A stretch of DNA of 37,942 nt from Rectinema subterraneum (GCA_009768935.1 WESA01000029.1:1-37942), one strand, 5' to 3'. Positions 1 to 8,925 are shown, numbered from the stretch's first letter. The notes: generated by a model from the sequence alone, not told the origin. A program made the numbers and translations.

Positions 1-1
1 G

Positions 2-1024
2 GGAGCGGCGCTGGCTGCCTTGTTCACGATGATGGGATTCGCATTTTTTGGCAAAACCTTGTTCAACTGCATCCCGATTATGGCTGGTGTTTCTCTTTCT
101 GCCCTCATTGTGAAAAAAAAGCCTCGCGATTACGCCCTGATCGCCATGTTCGGGACAGCGATGGGGCCGCTCATTACCTTTCTTGCATTCGAGGTGGGAG
201 TGAAACCTGTTTTCGCCCTGCCAGGATCGTTTTTAATAGGTTTGGGAATTGGCATCATATTGCCGCCGATCGCCATTGCGATGCTGCGTCTCCATCAGGG
301 ATATAATCTGTATAATGTTGGCCTTACCGCGGGCTTTGTGGGGCTCTTCACCGCTTCACTTTCGCACGCGGCAGGGGCGGATATTTTGCCTCTTTCGATG
401 TGGGGGACAGAGCGTGAGCCGCTTTTAATCGCAATTGTTCCGGCAATCGTGCTCATCGCGGTTGTATGCATTGTGGCAGAAAATCCAGGCCATGGTCATT
501 CAAACATTGGGCAGGCCGGTCGCGATATGCTCAAGATCATGGCGATGTCAGGCCGTCTTCCGAGCGATTTTTCGGATTTTGTATCTTCTAAAGGGGCGCT
601 TCTGAATGCTTCGATTATTGGTCTGCTTTTCTGGATATTTATGGTCGCGCTCGGTGCGCCGCTAAATGGGCCTGTGCTCGGGGGGCTCTTTACCCTGATC
701 GGATTTGCGTTTTTTGGAAAGCATCCGAAAAATGTTTTCCCTGTGGTGCTTGGCATAATCGCGGCGATTTTTGTATTTGGAAAGAGCATACTTGCGCCTG
801 GTCCCTTGCTGGCGATACTGTTCGGGACTGCACTGGCGCCTCTAGCTGGCGAATTCGGGCCAGTTATCGGATTTGTCGCCGGTTTCCTGCACCTTGTCAT
901 CGTAGATCGGACTGGCGCATGGCATGGTGGAATGGATCTCTACAACAATGGCTTCGCCGCAGGGCTTACCGCGACATTGATCGTTTCGATCATCGATTGG
1001 TACAAGTCGTCGAAGTCTGACTGA
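2..1024 (+). CDS. DUF1576 family integral membrane protein, 5' end missing
   Basis: The reading frame is open from base 2, so the gene starts outside the window; the TTG at 20 is not a convincing start. The visible 340 or so residues are very hydrophobic and contain an internal duplication: the segment LFTMMGFAFFGK near the start is echoed by LFTLIGFAFFGK about 215 residues later, each followed by similar runs ending in FGTAM/LxPL. The C-terminal HGGMDLYNNGFAAG stretch is typical of DUF1576 proteins, which are polytopic membrane proteins of unknown function. I infer a transporter-like role only from the repeated membrane architecture. It ends 59 bases before the next gene on the same strand, so the two may be co-transcribed. 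Confidence 0.8.
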   Translation, partial: GAALAALFTMMGFAFFGKTLFNCIPIMAGVSLSALIVKKKPRDYALIAMFGTAMGPLITFLAFEVGVKPVFALPGSFLIGLGIGIILPPIAIAMLRLHQGYNLYNVGLTAGFVGLFTASLSHAAGADILPLSMWGTEREPLLIAIVPAIVLIAVVCIVAENPGHGHSNIGQAGRDMLKIMAMSGRLPSDFSDFVSSKGALLNASIIGLLFWIFMVALGAPLNGPVLGGLFTLIGFAFFGKHPKNVFPVVLGIIAAIFVFGKSILAPGPLLAILFGTALAPLAGEFGPVIGFVAGFLHLVIVDRTGAWHGGMDLYNNGFAAGLTATLIVSIIDWYKSSKSD

Positions 1025-1083
1025 TCCCGCTGTGGAGCAATCGGGAGCATGGTGGTGAATCGGAAGAAAGGAGCAACGAAAAA

Positions 1084-1467
1084 ATGAAACGGCAGGAACT
1101 CTATGTTCAGCTGATAAGCGAGCTAGCAAATTATCTGCTTCATGGCAACCCAAAAAAGATGGTGATTTCGCTCCACATGGAAGCTGATGGCTTTCATATA
1201 GCGGCTATCGATGACAGGCCTCGCACTGACAGCGAAATCGCCGAAATAGAACATAGTCTCATGATCCAGCAGAGGCCTGAACTCGCTTCGTACTATGGCA
1301 CTATGGTTGGGCATGATCTCTTGGGCACTGCACGATTGGAAATGATCGGCTGGCAAATCAAACGGGTCAAGCTCGAGCGCCTTACGGAGGGCGGCATCAT
1401 GATCAACCTTTGGATTGGATCCGAAGGTTTCGATCCCAAGATGTTCACTCTGGAACAGGGAACGTGA
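1084..1467 (+). CDS. Small conserved-looking protein of unknown function
   Basis: A 127-residue soluble protein starting at ATG 1084 behind an AAGGAG ribosome-binding site about ten bases upstream. I do not recognise the family. The pattern of an N-terminal helix, the hydrophobic strand MVISLHMEADGFHIAAIDD, a glycine-bearing centre and the final strand GGIMINLWI faintly recalls the GHKL/HATPase fold, but the N-, G1- and G2-box motifs are not present, so this is only a structural hint. It lies between the DUF1576 gene and sbcB; the stop is 9 bases before the sbcB start, which suggests one operon. Confidence 0.65.
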   Translation: MKRQELYVQLISELANYLLHGNPKKMVISLHMEADGFHIAAIDDRPRTDSEIAEIEHSLMIQQRPELASYYGTMVGHDLLGTARLEMIGWQIKRVKLERLTEGGIMINLWIGSEGFDPKMFTLEQGT

Positions 1468-1476
1468 GGCGCCTCG

Positions 1477-2946
1477 ATGCCCGCAACGATGCTCTGGTAT
1501 GATCTTGAAACATTCGGCCGCGATCCGCAGCACGACCGAATTGCTCAGTGCGCGCTTATCCGCACGAATGAAGCACTCGAAGAAATCGCCGATCCAATCG
1601 TGCTCTATTGCCGCCTGCCGCCCGACTACCTCCCTGACCCTGAAGCCTGCTACATCCATGGGATTACGCCGCAGGAAGCAGAGCGCAAGGGCATAAGTGA
1701 ATACGAATTTGCCCTTCGCATTATGCATGAAATGGCAGTGCCCAATACTACGGTTGTGGGCTACAACTCGATCCAGTTCGACGATGAATTCATTCGGCGC
1801 CTCTTTTACAGAAATCTGCTCGATCCCTATGTCCGCGAATGGAAAAACGATAATTCGCGCTGGGACATTATCAATCTGATGCGTGCGGTGCATGACCTGA
1901 AACACGAGGGCTTTGAATGGCCGGTGAATGGCGATGGCAATCCTTCATTCAGGTTGGAGGAGCTTGCGAAGGCGAACAATATTGCGCACGAGACCGCCCA
2001 CGACGCCCTGTTCGATGTGCGAGCGACCATAGGCCTCGCCAAAAAGGTGCAGCATACGTATCCGCGCCTCTATGAGTGGTACTACCATCACAGACGTCGC
2101 GAGAACCTTGCGCCTTTGGTTAACCTCTCTCTGCGGGAGCATATGCTCGTCCATACCTCGCAGCTGTACACGCGTCCGAATGGCTGTACGACCGTGATAG
2201 CACCCCTCGGCCTTGTCGAGGCTGATCGACATGCGCTTGTCGCGTACGATCTGCGCTTCAAACCTGAGCCCTTTGCTCAGATGAGCGAAGATGAGCTGAG
2301 GGATCTTTTGTTCACCGAGCGACTAGAAGGCGCTACAGGCCCGCAGCGCCCGCCCATAACGATGATCAGGCTCAACAGCTGCCCATACCTTGCTCCTGTC
2401 AAAGCGCTCACGAAAGATTCATCGAAGAGGCTCGGCATCGATATCGAGCAATGCAGACAGAACCTTCGCGAACTTGAAGCAGTGCCGGGTCTGAAAGAGC
2501 GCCTCATTGCCGCATATCGCCATGAAAAAAAGACTTCGGAAGAGCTGGATCCTGAATATGCGCTCTATGGGGGCGGATTCTACCCCGATGAAGACAGAAA
2601 AGAACTCGAGCGCTTCCATGAGGTGCTGCGGGAGCAGGGGCCTCATGCCGCGAAAAACGAATTTTTGAGGATCACCTATCGCGATCAGAGAATACCGACG
2701 CTTATGGGGAGACTCCTGGCACGCAATTTTCCTGAAACTTTGACAGCAGAACAGCATGTATCTTGGAGAAAGCATGCTTCGGGATGGGTTCAGCTCCCTC
2801 TTGAGAAAGGAGCAACAGCGCTCGCCGATTATGCACAGCTGGAAGCGCAGATCGCACAAATGCGGGAAGATGATCCGCGTAAGCCAATAGCAAGGGCGCT
2901 TCTTGATTGGAAGGCGCATATCGAGGATTTTATAAGAGAGAGGTAG
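1477..2946 (+). CDS. sbcB: Exodeoxyribonuclease I (3'-5' ssDNA exonuclease)
   Basis: A 489-residue protein aligning by eye along its whole length with E. coli ExoI (475 residues). ExoI degrades single-stranded DNA from the 3' end and acts in mismatch repair and recombination. The DnaQ-type exonuclease motifs are clear: WYDLETFG near residue 10, YNSIQFDDEF with the second acidic pair near residue 90, and the AHDALFDVRATI histidine/aspartate motif near residue 175. The family segments NDNSRWD, GITPQEA and RARNFP-like LLARNFPETL are also present, and the extra C-terminal ExoI domain is complete. The start at 1477 gives the normal short N-terminus; its ribosome-binding site is weak. ExoI is best known from gammaproteobacteria, so its presence here may reflect transfer. 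Confidence 0.93.
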   Translation: MPATMLWYDLETFGRDPQHDRIAQCALIRTNEALEEIADPIVLYCRLPPDYLPDPEACYIHGITPQEAERKGISEYEFALRIMHEMAVPNTTVVGYNSIQFDDEFIRRLFYRNLLDPYVREWKNDNSRWDIINLMRAVHDLKHEGFEWPVNGDGNPSFRLEELAKANNIAHETAHDALFDVRATIGLAKKVQHTYPRLYEWYYHHRRRENLAPLVNLSLREHMLVHTSQLYTRPNGCTTVIAPLGLVEADRHALVAYDLRFKPEPFAQMSEDELRDLLFTERLEGATGPQRPPITMIRLNSCPYLAPVKALTKDSSKRLGIDIEQCRQNLRELEAVPGLKERLIAAYRHEKKTSEELDPEYALYGGGFYPDEDRKELERFHEVLREQGPHAAKNEFLRITYRDQRIPTLMGRLLARNFPETLTAEQHVSWRKHASGWVQLPLEKGATALADYAQLEAQIAQMREDDPRKPIARALLDWKAHIEDFIRER

Positions 2947-3015
2947 CCGCCAGTGGCCGCGTGACTCGCGCACCCCGCGCCTCGCTCGGTCCGCTCGGCA
3001 AAAAATTTAAAAAAA

Positions 3016-3028
3016 GGGGTCAGACCCC
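3016..3028. repeat. 13-bp palindrome GGGGTCAGACCCC, intergenic copy
   Basis: A perfect inverted repeat (GGGGTC-A-GACCCC) flanked on both sides by A-rich runs, in the 166-base gap between sbcB and the SH3-like gene. An identical copy sits inside the sigma-54 regulator gene at 23581-23593 and a degenerate one in dapD at 29023-29034. The rest of this gap holds no gene that I can see. The only other structure is a short GGCGCG/CGCGCC hairpin around 3073-3090. Confidence 0.7.
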
Positions 3029-3112
3029 ATGTTAAAAAAAGTGGAATGCGGCATAATTGTATGTGTACAGGCAGGCGCGCGATGAACGCGCCGCTGTTCA
3101 AGAAGGAATGTC

Positions 3113-3604
3113 ATGAAGCATCGATTCAGTATATTGATTGTCCTTGTAATGGTGATTGCAGCCGTGACATACGCCCAGGGAAAGCCTGCCGAAACCACCA
3201 TGCTTATCCGTGTCGAGAAAACCGCGGTAAGAGCTACCCCTTCATTTGCTTCGCCTGTGCTTTTATTTGCAGCGTACCGGACTCCCGTGGCTGTCGTACA
3301 GATTGAAAATGGCTGGGTACTTGGTTTTGTGCAGGGATTGAGCAAGCCTGGGTATATTCACATAAGCGCTCTAGCTCCAGCCAAGGTTTCCTTGTCCTCC
3401 GACGCCGCTTCGGCTCCTCCTCCTTTGCAGGAATCTGAAATTGTGCTGGCTGGCAAAGGTTTTTCGTCGACGCTCGAGTCTGCGCTCAAGGAAGGCAACG
3501 CTTTCAATTTCGATGCAGTCGATGAAATGGAAAAACTGACCTATTCATTTGCAGAATGTTTGGCCTTCATTCAGGGGATCGATTTCTCACCGGGAGAATT
3601 GTGA
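3113..3604 (+). CDS. Secreted protein with bacterial SH3-like domain
   Basis: 163 residues starting at ATG 3113 behind an AAGGA ribosome-binding site. Residues 1-23 form a signal peptide (positively charged start, hydrophobic core ILIVLVMVIAAVTYA, then QG). Residues about 28-85 resemble a bacterial SH3 (SH3_3/YgiM-like) fold: the pattern VRATPSFASPVLLFAAYRTP, a V-V-x-I-E-N-G-W turn and a closing GYIHISALAP. Such domains bind peptides or cell-wall glycans. The C-terminal third has no recognisable motif. Its stop lies 1 base before the GTG start of the M48 protease gene, so the two are almost certainly translated from one message. The exact role is unknown. Confidence 0.75.
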   Translation: MKHRFSILIVLVMVIAAVTYAQGKPAETTMLIRVEKTAVRATPSFASPVLLFAAYRTPVAVVQIENGWVLGFVQGLSKPGYIHISALAPAKVSLSSDAASAPPPLQESEIVLAGKGFSSTLESALKEGNAFNFDAVDEMEKLTYSFAECLAFIQGIDFSPGEL

Positions 3605-3605
3605 C

Positions 3606-4706
3606 GTGCATGTTGTTTCGCTCCGGTCTCGATCGCTTGTGGCGGTTTTGGCGGGCTTGGTGCTCGCACTGGCGACATTACTATTCTCATCATGCACCGT
3701 GTCGCCCGAGGCATTACAGCTTTTTTTGAACCAGGCCCTTTTGCAAGGGATGATCACTCCGGGGCAAGCCCGCCTCATTCGCGAAGCTGCCAGGTCGTTC
3801 CAGACTGAATCCAGGCCATTTACCTATGAAGAAGAATACGCCATCGGGCGAGTAGTGGCTGCCGCCGTGCTTTCCCAATATCCTGTGTACAATCAGCCTG
3901 AACTTACAGCGTACGTCAATAAAATCGGCCAGGGGCTTTCGTTTTTTTCCGCGCGGCCTTTGTTGCCGCAGGGCTACCATATTCTGATTCTCGACAGCGA
4001 TGAAGCGCATGCGTTCGCAGCCCCTGGAGGTTTTGTGCTTGTCACGAGGGGGCTTCTGAGCCTTGCGACTTCCGAGGATATGCTCGCGGCTTTGCTGGCG
4101 CATGAAATTTCGCACACGGCACTTGGGCACGGGCTGGTTTCGCTCGCGAGCTATCGCATGGGAGATCTGGCCATGTACTATGCGGCTCTTTCGACACAAG
4201 CCGCAAACACTGAGAATAAGGAAACGGCGGCACTTTTTTCCGCGGCGGTACACGATTTTGTGTCGCTCATTTCGGTTCAGGGGTATTCACAGGCGATGGA
4301 ATTCGAGGCGGATGCCGAAGCAATGCACATACTGTACGAAGCAGGATACCGCACTTCAGCCCTGAAGGAACTTGTGAGCGCTTTGGCAGATACGCAAAAC
4401 GAGCATATTCAGCAGTACTCGATGCAGCACCCCTTGCCGGCAGATCGGCTGGCACGGATTGCAGTGCTCGAGCAGCAATATGAGCAAGCTGCTGAATTGA
4501 AAGCACGGCGAGCCGCAGCACGAAACACAGCTGGAATGTTCAGGCTCGAAAGCCAATTTTCCGATATCGGCTACCCGGCTTCCGAAGGAAGTGTGCTCGA
4601 AGCGAGCATCAATGCGTTTGGTCCCAGGCCCCAGGTATTCGGAACAGTCGCTCCGCTTGAGCTCATCCGGCGAGAGCGGTTCGAGGCAATGAAGAGGCTT
4701 TTCTAA
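3606..4706 (+). CDS. M48 family zinc metalloprotease, predicted lipoprotein
   Basis: I choose the GTG at 3606 as start because GGGAG lies nine bases upstream and it begins a clean lipoprotein signal: a hydrophobic segment ending LLFSSC, with the cysteine as the lipidation site. The 366-residue protein carries the M48 zinc motif HEISH (H166, E167, H170) in a hydrophobic helix and the third zinc ligand E234 in EFEADAEA. This architecture matches BepA/LoiP-type periplasmic proteases that degrade misfolded outer-membrane proteins. The C-terminal part of those E. coli enzymes (TPR repeats) is not evident here. The stop codon overlaps the ATG of the adenylate cyclase by one base (TAATG), so the two are translationally coupled. 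Confidence 0.9.
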   Translation: MHVVSLRSRSLVAVLAGLVLALATLLFSSCTVSPEALQLFLNQALLQGMITPGQARLIREAARSFQTESRPFTYEEEYAIGRVVAAAVLSQYPVYNQPELTAYVNKIGQGLSFFSARPLLPQGYHILILDSDEAHAFAAPGGFVLVTRGLLSLATSEDMLAALLAHEISHTALGHGLVSLASYRMGDLAMYYAALSTQAANTENKETAALFSAAVHDFVSLISVQGYSQAMEFEADAEAMHILYEAGYRTSALKELVSALADTQNEHIQQYSMQHPLPADRLARIAVLEQQYEQAAELKARRAAARNTAGMFRLESQFSDIGYPASEGSVLEASINAFGPRPQVFGTVAPLELIRRERFEAMKRLF

Positions 4707-6670
4707 TGGAACACGATCGCAGCTCCATGCCGGAATTCCACTCAGCAATGAGCAGAAAGGCCCGATTTTTCTGGGCATTGGCTGTGGGGCTCGGGATCAT
4801 GTTGGTGTTTCTGTGGCTCGGTGCGACAGAGCATCTCGGAATGGCCATCTATGACAGCCAGATGCGCGCACATGCAGCGCCGACAAAGCGAAGCGCAATG
4901 TCTTCTGGCGGCGGGGCCCAATCAGCAGAGCATGGCAAAATCGCCCTGGTTATGATCGATCAATCCAGCCTTGATTGGGTGCAGAAAGAGCTTGGCCTCG
5001 GGTGGCCATGGCCTCGCGAACTGTACGGAATTCTGGCGGGGTATTTGCGGGATGCTGAGGCGCAGGCATACGATATTCTCTTTACTGAACCGTCCACATT
5101 CGGACCTGAGGATGATGCGAAGTGCGCCCAGGCTATGACTGAAGCGGGGAATGTAGTTCTCGCGACGCTGGCGAGCAAGAAGCCAGTGCTCGATGTGCCA
5201 AATGCGCTATCCGGGCATGTCGCGGCAATTGTCGATTCTGACGGGATTTGCAGAAAATATCAGGCGTGGATGAGCCAGGATGATAGAAGATTGCTGTCGC
5301 TTGGACTGGCGGCGGTCAGCAAAAGTTCGAATCCGAAGGAGCTAGCGGCTTCATTGCCTGCTGACGGAGCTGTTCTCTTGAAATTCGGAAGCCCTGCGCG
5401 ATTCGAGCGATACAGTGCGGCGCAGGTTATTGCTGCGGCAATGGACAGCGTGCAGGGTAACGCGAAGGGCAGCGCCACAGGGGAAGCCTCGCCGCAGCCT
5501 TCACCACAAATTGATTTCAGCGGCAAGGTAGTTGTCGTGGGCCTTTCTGCGCCAGGGCTCATGGACAGGCAGGCGACGCCCATAGATCCTGCGCTGCCGG
5601 GCATGGAGATACATGCCACCTTCATCGATAATATGTTCAACCACACATTCATGCAGCGCACACCAATATGGTTGGAGATGCTCGTCGGGGCGCTGGGAGC
5701 TGCGCTTATGGCATTTGCCCCGATGGTGCACAAGCGGCTTATTGCTGCGCTTGCGGTGATTATTGCAGTCGGAACTCCGATTGCGCTGTGCCTCGTGCTG
5801 TTCGGGAATCTTGTCTTTTTCAACCCGATTTCGGCTTTGGTGGCTGCATTTGCAGCCTTGGTCGCAGCAATCGGCTTGGGCTATCAAGCTGAAGGAAGAC
5901 AAAAGGCATACCTGCGCAGGGCTTTTGCCCAGTATCTCTCTCCTGAGGTAATCTCCTCGCTGGTGGATCAGCCAGAAACTCTGCAGCTTGGCGGAGAATT
6001 GAAAACCATCACCACACTGTTCACCGATATGGTGGGCTTTACTTCGGCTTCAGAAAAACTGAATCCCACTCAGCTCGCAGCCTTCATGAACGAGTACTTG
6101 GGAATTATTAGCGAAGAGATTCTTGCGATGGGCGGGACCCTGGACAAGTATGTGGGCGATGCGGTTGTCGCTTTCTGGAATGCGCCTTTGAGTGTGGATG
6201 ATCATGCGTATCGGGCACTTGCGACTGCAGTGCGGATTCAGGCCAGGCTTGGTGCTGCAAGCAAGGAGTTGGAACAGCGATATGGTATCGCGCCGCGGAC
6301 AAGAATAGGTGTCGCGACAGGCAAAGCAATTGTGGGGAACCTTGGCTCCAGCAGGCGTTTTGCCTACACTGCAGTAGGCGATTCAGTGAATATCGCAAGC
6401 CGTCTTGAGGCTGCAAACAAGGCTATCGGGACTTCGATTCTCACGATGAGGGATACCGTGCAGCACGCAATTCGGAATGCGGAACCATCGAGTTCGACGG
6501 AAGCCGAAATCGCTCTTGGCTTGCCGGAGGGCGGAGCGATGATAGTAAGGCGTCTCGGCCTTGCGTCTGTGGAAGGAAAAGAGCAGCCCGTAGAATTATG
6601 GTCGGTCGAACATTCGCACGGGTCTGTCTCTGTGGAGCCATGGGACGGGGTTCGGCGCATTCCAAAATGA
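4706..6670 (+). CDS. CHASE2-sensor class III adenylate cyclase
   Basis: 654 residues. One N-terminal membrane helix (about 17-42) is followed by an extracytoplasmic CHASE2 domain (about 60-300), containing the typical LVMIDQSSLDW start and the DFSGKVVVVGLSAPGLMD segment. Three closely spaced membrane helices follow (about 320-395), then a cytoplasmic class III cyclase domain. In the catalytic domain the metal-binding aspartates are D441 (FTDMVGF) and D485 (GDAVVAF). The purine-selecting pair is K481 and D559 (VGDSVNIASRL), as in adenylate rather than guanylate cyclases, and the transition-state residues N562 and R566 are present. It should therefore make cAMP in response to an unknown periplasmic signal. 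The coupling to a cell-envelope protease suggests, as inference, an envelope-stress input. Confidence 0.92.
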   Translation: MEHDRSSMPEFHSAMSRKARFFWALAVGLGIMLVFLWLGATEHLGMAIYDSQMRAHAAPTKRSAMSSGGGAQSAEHGKIALVMIDQSSLDWVQKELGLGWPWPRELYGILAGYLRDAEAQAYDILFTEPSTFGPEDDAKCAQAMTEAGNVVLATLASKKPVLDVPNALSGHVAAIVDSDGICRKYQAWMSQDDRRLLSLGLAAVSKSSNPKELAASLPADGAVLLKFGSPARFERYSAAQVIAAAMDSVQGNAKGSATGEASPQPSPQIDFSGKVVVVGLSAPGLMDRQATPIDPALPGMEIHATFIDNMFNHTFMQRTPIWLEMLVGALGAALMAFAPMVHKRLIAALAVIIAVGTPIALCLVLFGNLVFFNPISALVAAFAALVAAIGLGYQAEGRQKAYLRRAFAQYLSPEVISSLVDQPETLQLGGELKTITTLFTDMVGFTSASEKLNPTQLAAFMNEYLGIISEEILAMGGTLDKYVGDAVVAFWNAPLSVDDHAYRALATAVRIQARLGAASKELEQRYGIAPRTRIGVATGKAIVGNLGSSRRFAYTAVGDSVNIASRLEAANKAIGTSILTMRDTVQHAIRNAEPSSSTEAEIALGLPEGGAMIVRRLGLASVEGKEQPVELWSVEHSHGSVSVEPWDGVRRIPK

Positions 6671-6727
6671 CCGGTGCATTCCGAAATGATATGAAGTCTG
6701 TGCTTGTTTGTGAGCTCGCTTTATCAG

Positions 6728-7555
6728 CTATAATTTAGCGAGGAACAGCAATGCGATGGCTGCTCCAGCCATAGCCCAGTCGCCCCAGGCAAATTTCTGA
6801 AGGCGCAATGTCCTCGCAGGAGAATACGCGCGGATCTCCATCGCAGCTGCTGTGCGCCACGCTTGAACAATGCTCGCGATGATCAATTGCTCAAGCATTG
6901 CGAGAGAGCGGCGCAAATTCCGCCTGGAGAGATTGATGGCGCGAACTTCCCCTGCTTCCTTGATTCGCTGGTAGGTATCGAATATGCGCGGCAGGAAAAG
7001 AAGCACAAGCGAAAAGAGCATGCCAGGGTCAGAGAGAATGCTGGCCTGGCGAATATTGTTACTGTGAATAGTGGGGCGGTTATTAACCGCAGCCGCCGCG
7101 GAGCTTTGGGCGCTCACATCGCGCTGTCCCACTCCCACAATTCTGCGCATCGTTCTTGTGAAAGCGGTCATCCAGTCGCCGATTTCGCTCACGCGTGTCG
7201 TTGCATAGAAAAGTCTGGAATACAAGTAGACAGTCAGAAGCCTCAGCGCATATATCGCGGAATCGGACAGTGTGCCAACATCGAAAATCCTGCCATCTCC
7301 GGGTAAAATTCCCCGCACAAGCGCGGAAAACAAAATAAGTACGGAAATCGAATACAGAGCGCCCTTGCCTGCTCGCGGCATGCTGAACTGCCCAATGAAT
7401 GCGATCAGAAAAAGCGCAGCAAGCAAGCCAGGCTCAGATCGCATCGCTGCAGAAGCGACCGCAATCAAAAATGCCAGCTTGGCGACAGGATGAAAAACCG
7501 CCAGCCAGCTTTTGCCGGCTTCGAATGCAAACGGATTCAATGTGTCATCAGCCAT
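6728..7555 (-). CDS. ECF transporter transmembrane component (EcfT/BioN-like)
   Basis: 275 residues from ATG 7555, chosen because AGGA lies nine bases upstream. A longer frame from 7579 would overlap the ATPase gene more. The protein has several hydrophobic helices and, near the C-terminus, two short arginine motifs in the coupling helices (GEVRAINL and MEIRAYSP) that contact the ATPases in EcfT proteins. It would hold the S component BioY and transmit ATP hydrolysis to biotin movement. It overlaps the preceding ATPase gene by 19 bases and is the last gene of the bioY-ecfA-ecfT operon. The organism may use a single ATPase as in BioMNY systems. Confidence 0.88.
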   Translation of the reverse strand: MADDTLNPFAFEAGKSWLAVFHPVAKLAFLIAVASAAMRSEPGLLAALFLIAFIGQFSMPRAGKGALYSISVLILFSALVRGILPGDGRIFDVGTLSDSAIYALRLLTVYLYSRLFYATTRVSEIGDWMTAFTRTMRRIVGVGQRDVSAQSSAAAAVNNRPTIHSNNIRQASILSDPGMLFSLVLLFLPRIFDTYQRIKEAGEVRAINLSRRNLRRSLAMLEQLIIASIVQAWRTAAAMEIRAYSPARTLRLQKFAWGDWAMAGAAIALLFLAKL

Positions 7556-8283
7556 GGATAGCATTCCTGGTACGGACAAACCAGCCCACTGCTGCCAAAG
7601 TCAGATTGCTGAGCCTCGCCGGGCGGCGCATCGAATACAATGTGCCCTTTATCCAGAATGACAAGGCGCGTGGCAAGGGCAAACACTTTTTCAATTTCGT
7701 GCGTAAGCACAATAAGTGTCTTGCCTTCGGCGCGCAGCACCTCGAGCACAGCAAGAATTTCCTGTACCGAAGGAAAATCGAGATTGGCAAAGGGCTCATC
7801 GAGAATTACACAGCGCGGGCTCATGGCGAGCACACCCGCAATAGCCAGACGACGTTTTTCTCCACCGGAAAGCGTGTTCGGCCTGCGGTTTTCCATTCCT
7901 TCAAGATGGGCTTCTTTGAGCGCATGCTGGACTGCGTCTTCGAGATCCTGGCCTTGCATGCCGAGGTTGGCTGGCCCGAACGCGAGATCCTCTTCGACAG
8001 TCTGGCCGAAAATCTGCGCTTCGGTGTCCTGGAAGACATAGCCGACTTCACGCCGTATCAGCGGTATCTGCGCCGGCACAGGCTGGCCGCGATAGAACAC
8101 TGCTCCACTAGAAGGCTTCGAAAGGCCGATAAAGTGCCGCATAAGAAGCGATTTGCCCGCTCCGTTTCTGCCAGCAATAATGAGGAATTCTCCTTCGGCG
8201 ATAGAAAGCGAAACATTGTCGATGGCTGCGGTTCCATCTGGAAAGACATGCCGCAGAGCATCTGCGCGAAAGAGTTCAGGCAT
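7537..8283 (-). CDS. ECF transporter ATPase (EcfA/BioM-like)
   Basis: 248-residue ABC ATPase. Visible motifs are Walker A GRNGAGKS, Q-loop VFQDTEAQIFGQ (the Q-helix region typical of ECF ATPases), signature LSGGEKRRLAIAG, Walker B CVILDEPFANLD and the H-loop LTHEIEK. Only one ATPase gene is present, which fits the BioMNY type in which a homodimer drives biotin uptake. The start overlaps the bioY stop by eight bases and the gene's end overlaps ecfT, so the three genes form a tightly coupled operon. Confidence 0.92.
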   Translation of the reverse strand: MPELFRADALRHVFPDGTAAIDNVSLSIAEGEFLIIAGRNGAGKSLLMRHFIGLSKPSSGAVFYRGQPVPAQIPLIRREVGYVFQDTEAQIFGQTVEEDLAFGPANLGMQGQDLEDAVQHALKEAHLEGMENRRPNTLSGGEKRRLAIAGVLAMSPRCVILDEPFANLDFPSVQEILAVLEVLRAEGKTLIVLTHEIEKVFALATRLVILDKGHIVFDAPPGEAQQSDFGSSGLVCPYQECYPWLMTH

Positions 8284-8839
8284 TGGTAGATTGCTGCTCT
8301 ATCTGGCTCAAGGCTTTGAGAATCGGCGGGGCGAGAATCCCAGCGACAGCGATTTTTGCAATATCGCCCGGTATGAAGGGAATAAGGCCAGTTGCAAGCG
8401 CCTTTGCCCAGTCCACATGCAGCACTGCTTTCAGCCTGGCTACCCCGAAAAGGTACACGATGGCCATTCCGGCAATTCCTGCCAGCATATTGAAATACCA
8501 GCGACTTTTGCCAAGTCTCGAAAGAAGTCCCATAGCGACAACTGCAGGAATATATCCGACAAGATAGCCACCGGTCGGCCCTGCGAACTTGACGAGTCCA
8601 CCTGTTCCTCCCGAAAAAACAGGCATGCCCACTGCGCCAAGCACGAGATAAAAGACAACCGCTGCGAGCCCCCACCAAGGGCCAAGGATAAAGGCTGCCA
8701 AAATGATGAACATATTCTGCAACACGATTGGAACCGGTGTGCCGGGAATCGGAATTGCGATATATGCGCCAATAGAAATCAATGCCGCGAAAAGACATGC
8801 GATTATCGCATTCGTGAGCCTCTCATTCATGCTTTCCAT
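8276..8839 (-). CDS. bioY: Biotin-specific S component BioY
   Basis: I take ATG 8839 as the start (MESMNERLTN), giving 187 residues, the usual BioY length. An upstream frame to 8893 would add 18 residues that do not look like BioY and would run through the promoter described below. Six hydrophobic helices are visible, with the family-typical loops PIPGTPVPIVLQN, GAVGMPVFSGGTGG and GPTGGYLVGY, which bind biotin. It is the substrate-binding membrane subunit, first gene of the ECF biotin uptake operon. No clear ribosome-binding site precedes the start. Confidence 0.9.
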   Translation of the reverse strand: MESMNERLTNAIIACLFAALISIGAYIAIPIPGTPVPIVLQNMFIILAAFILGPWWGLAAVVFYLVLGAVGMPVFSGGTGGLVKFAGPTGGYLVGYIPAVVAMGLLSRLGKSRWYFNMLAGIAGMAIVYLFGVARLKAVLHVDWAKALATGLIPFIPGDIAKIAVAGILAPPILKALSQIEQQSTNA

Positions 8840-8846
8840 AGGGCGG

Positions 8847-8875
8847 ACTATGGCCAAAAAATATGTATTCGTCAA
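8847..8875 (-). promoter_or_regulatory. Putative sigma-70 promoter of bioY operon
   Basis: On the minus strand, TTGACG (8875-8870) and CATAGT (8852-8847) are separated by 17 bases. A start about seven bases after the -10 box falls on the ATG at 8839, which would make the bioY message leaderless. I see no BirA-like operator. Confidence 0.45.
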
Positions 8876-8896
8876 TACCGCCCAGAGGGGCACCGC

Positions 8897-8925
8897 TTGA
8901 CATATTTATGCATTTGCAGTAAAAA
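8897..8925 (+). promoter_or_regulatory. Putative sigma-70 promoter for the structured leader
   Basis: A perfect -35 box TTGACA (8897-8902), a 17-base spacer and the -10 box TAAAAA (8920-8925), pointing away from bioY. Transcription would begin near 8932. Confidence 0.5.
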
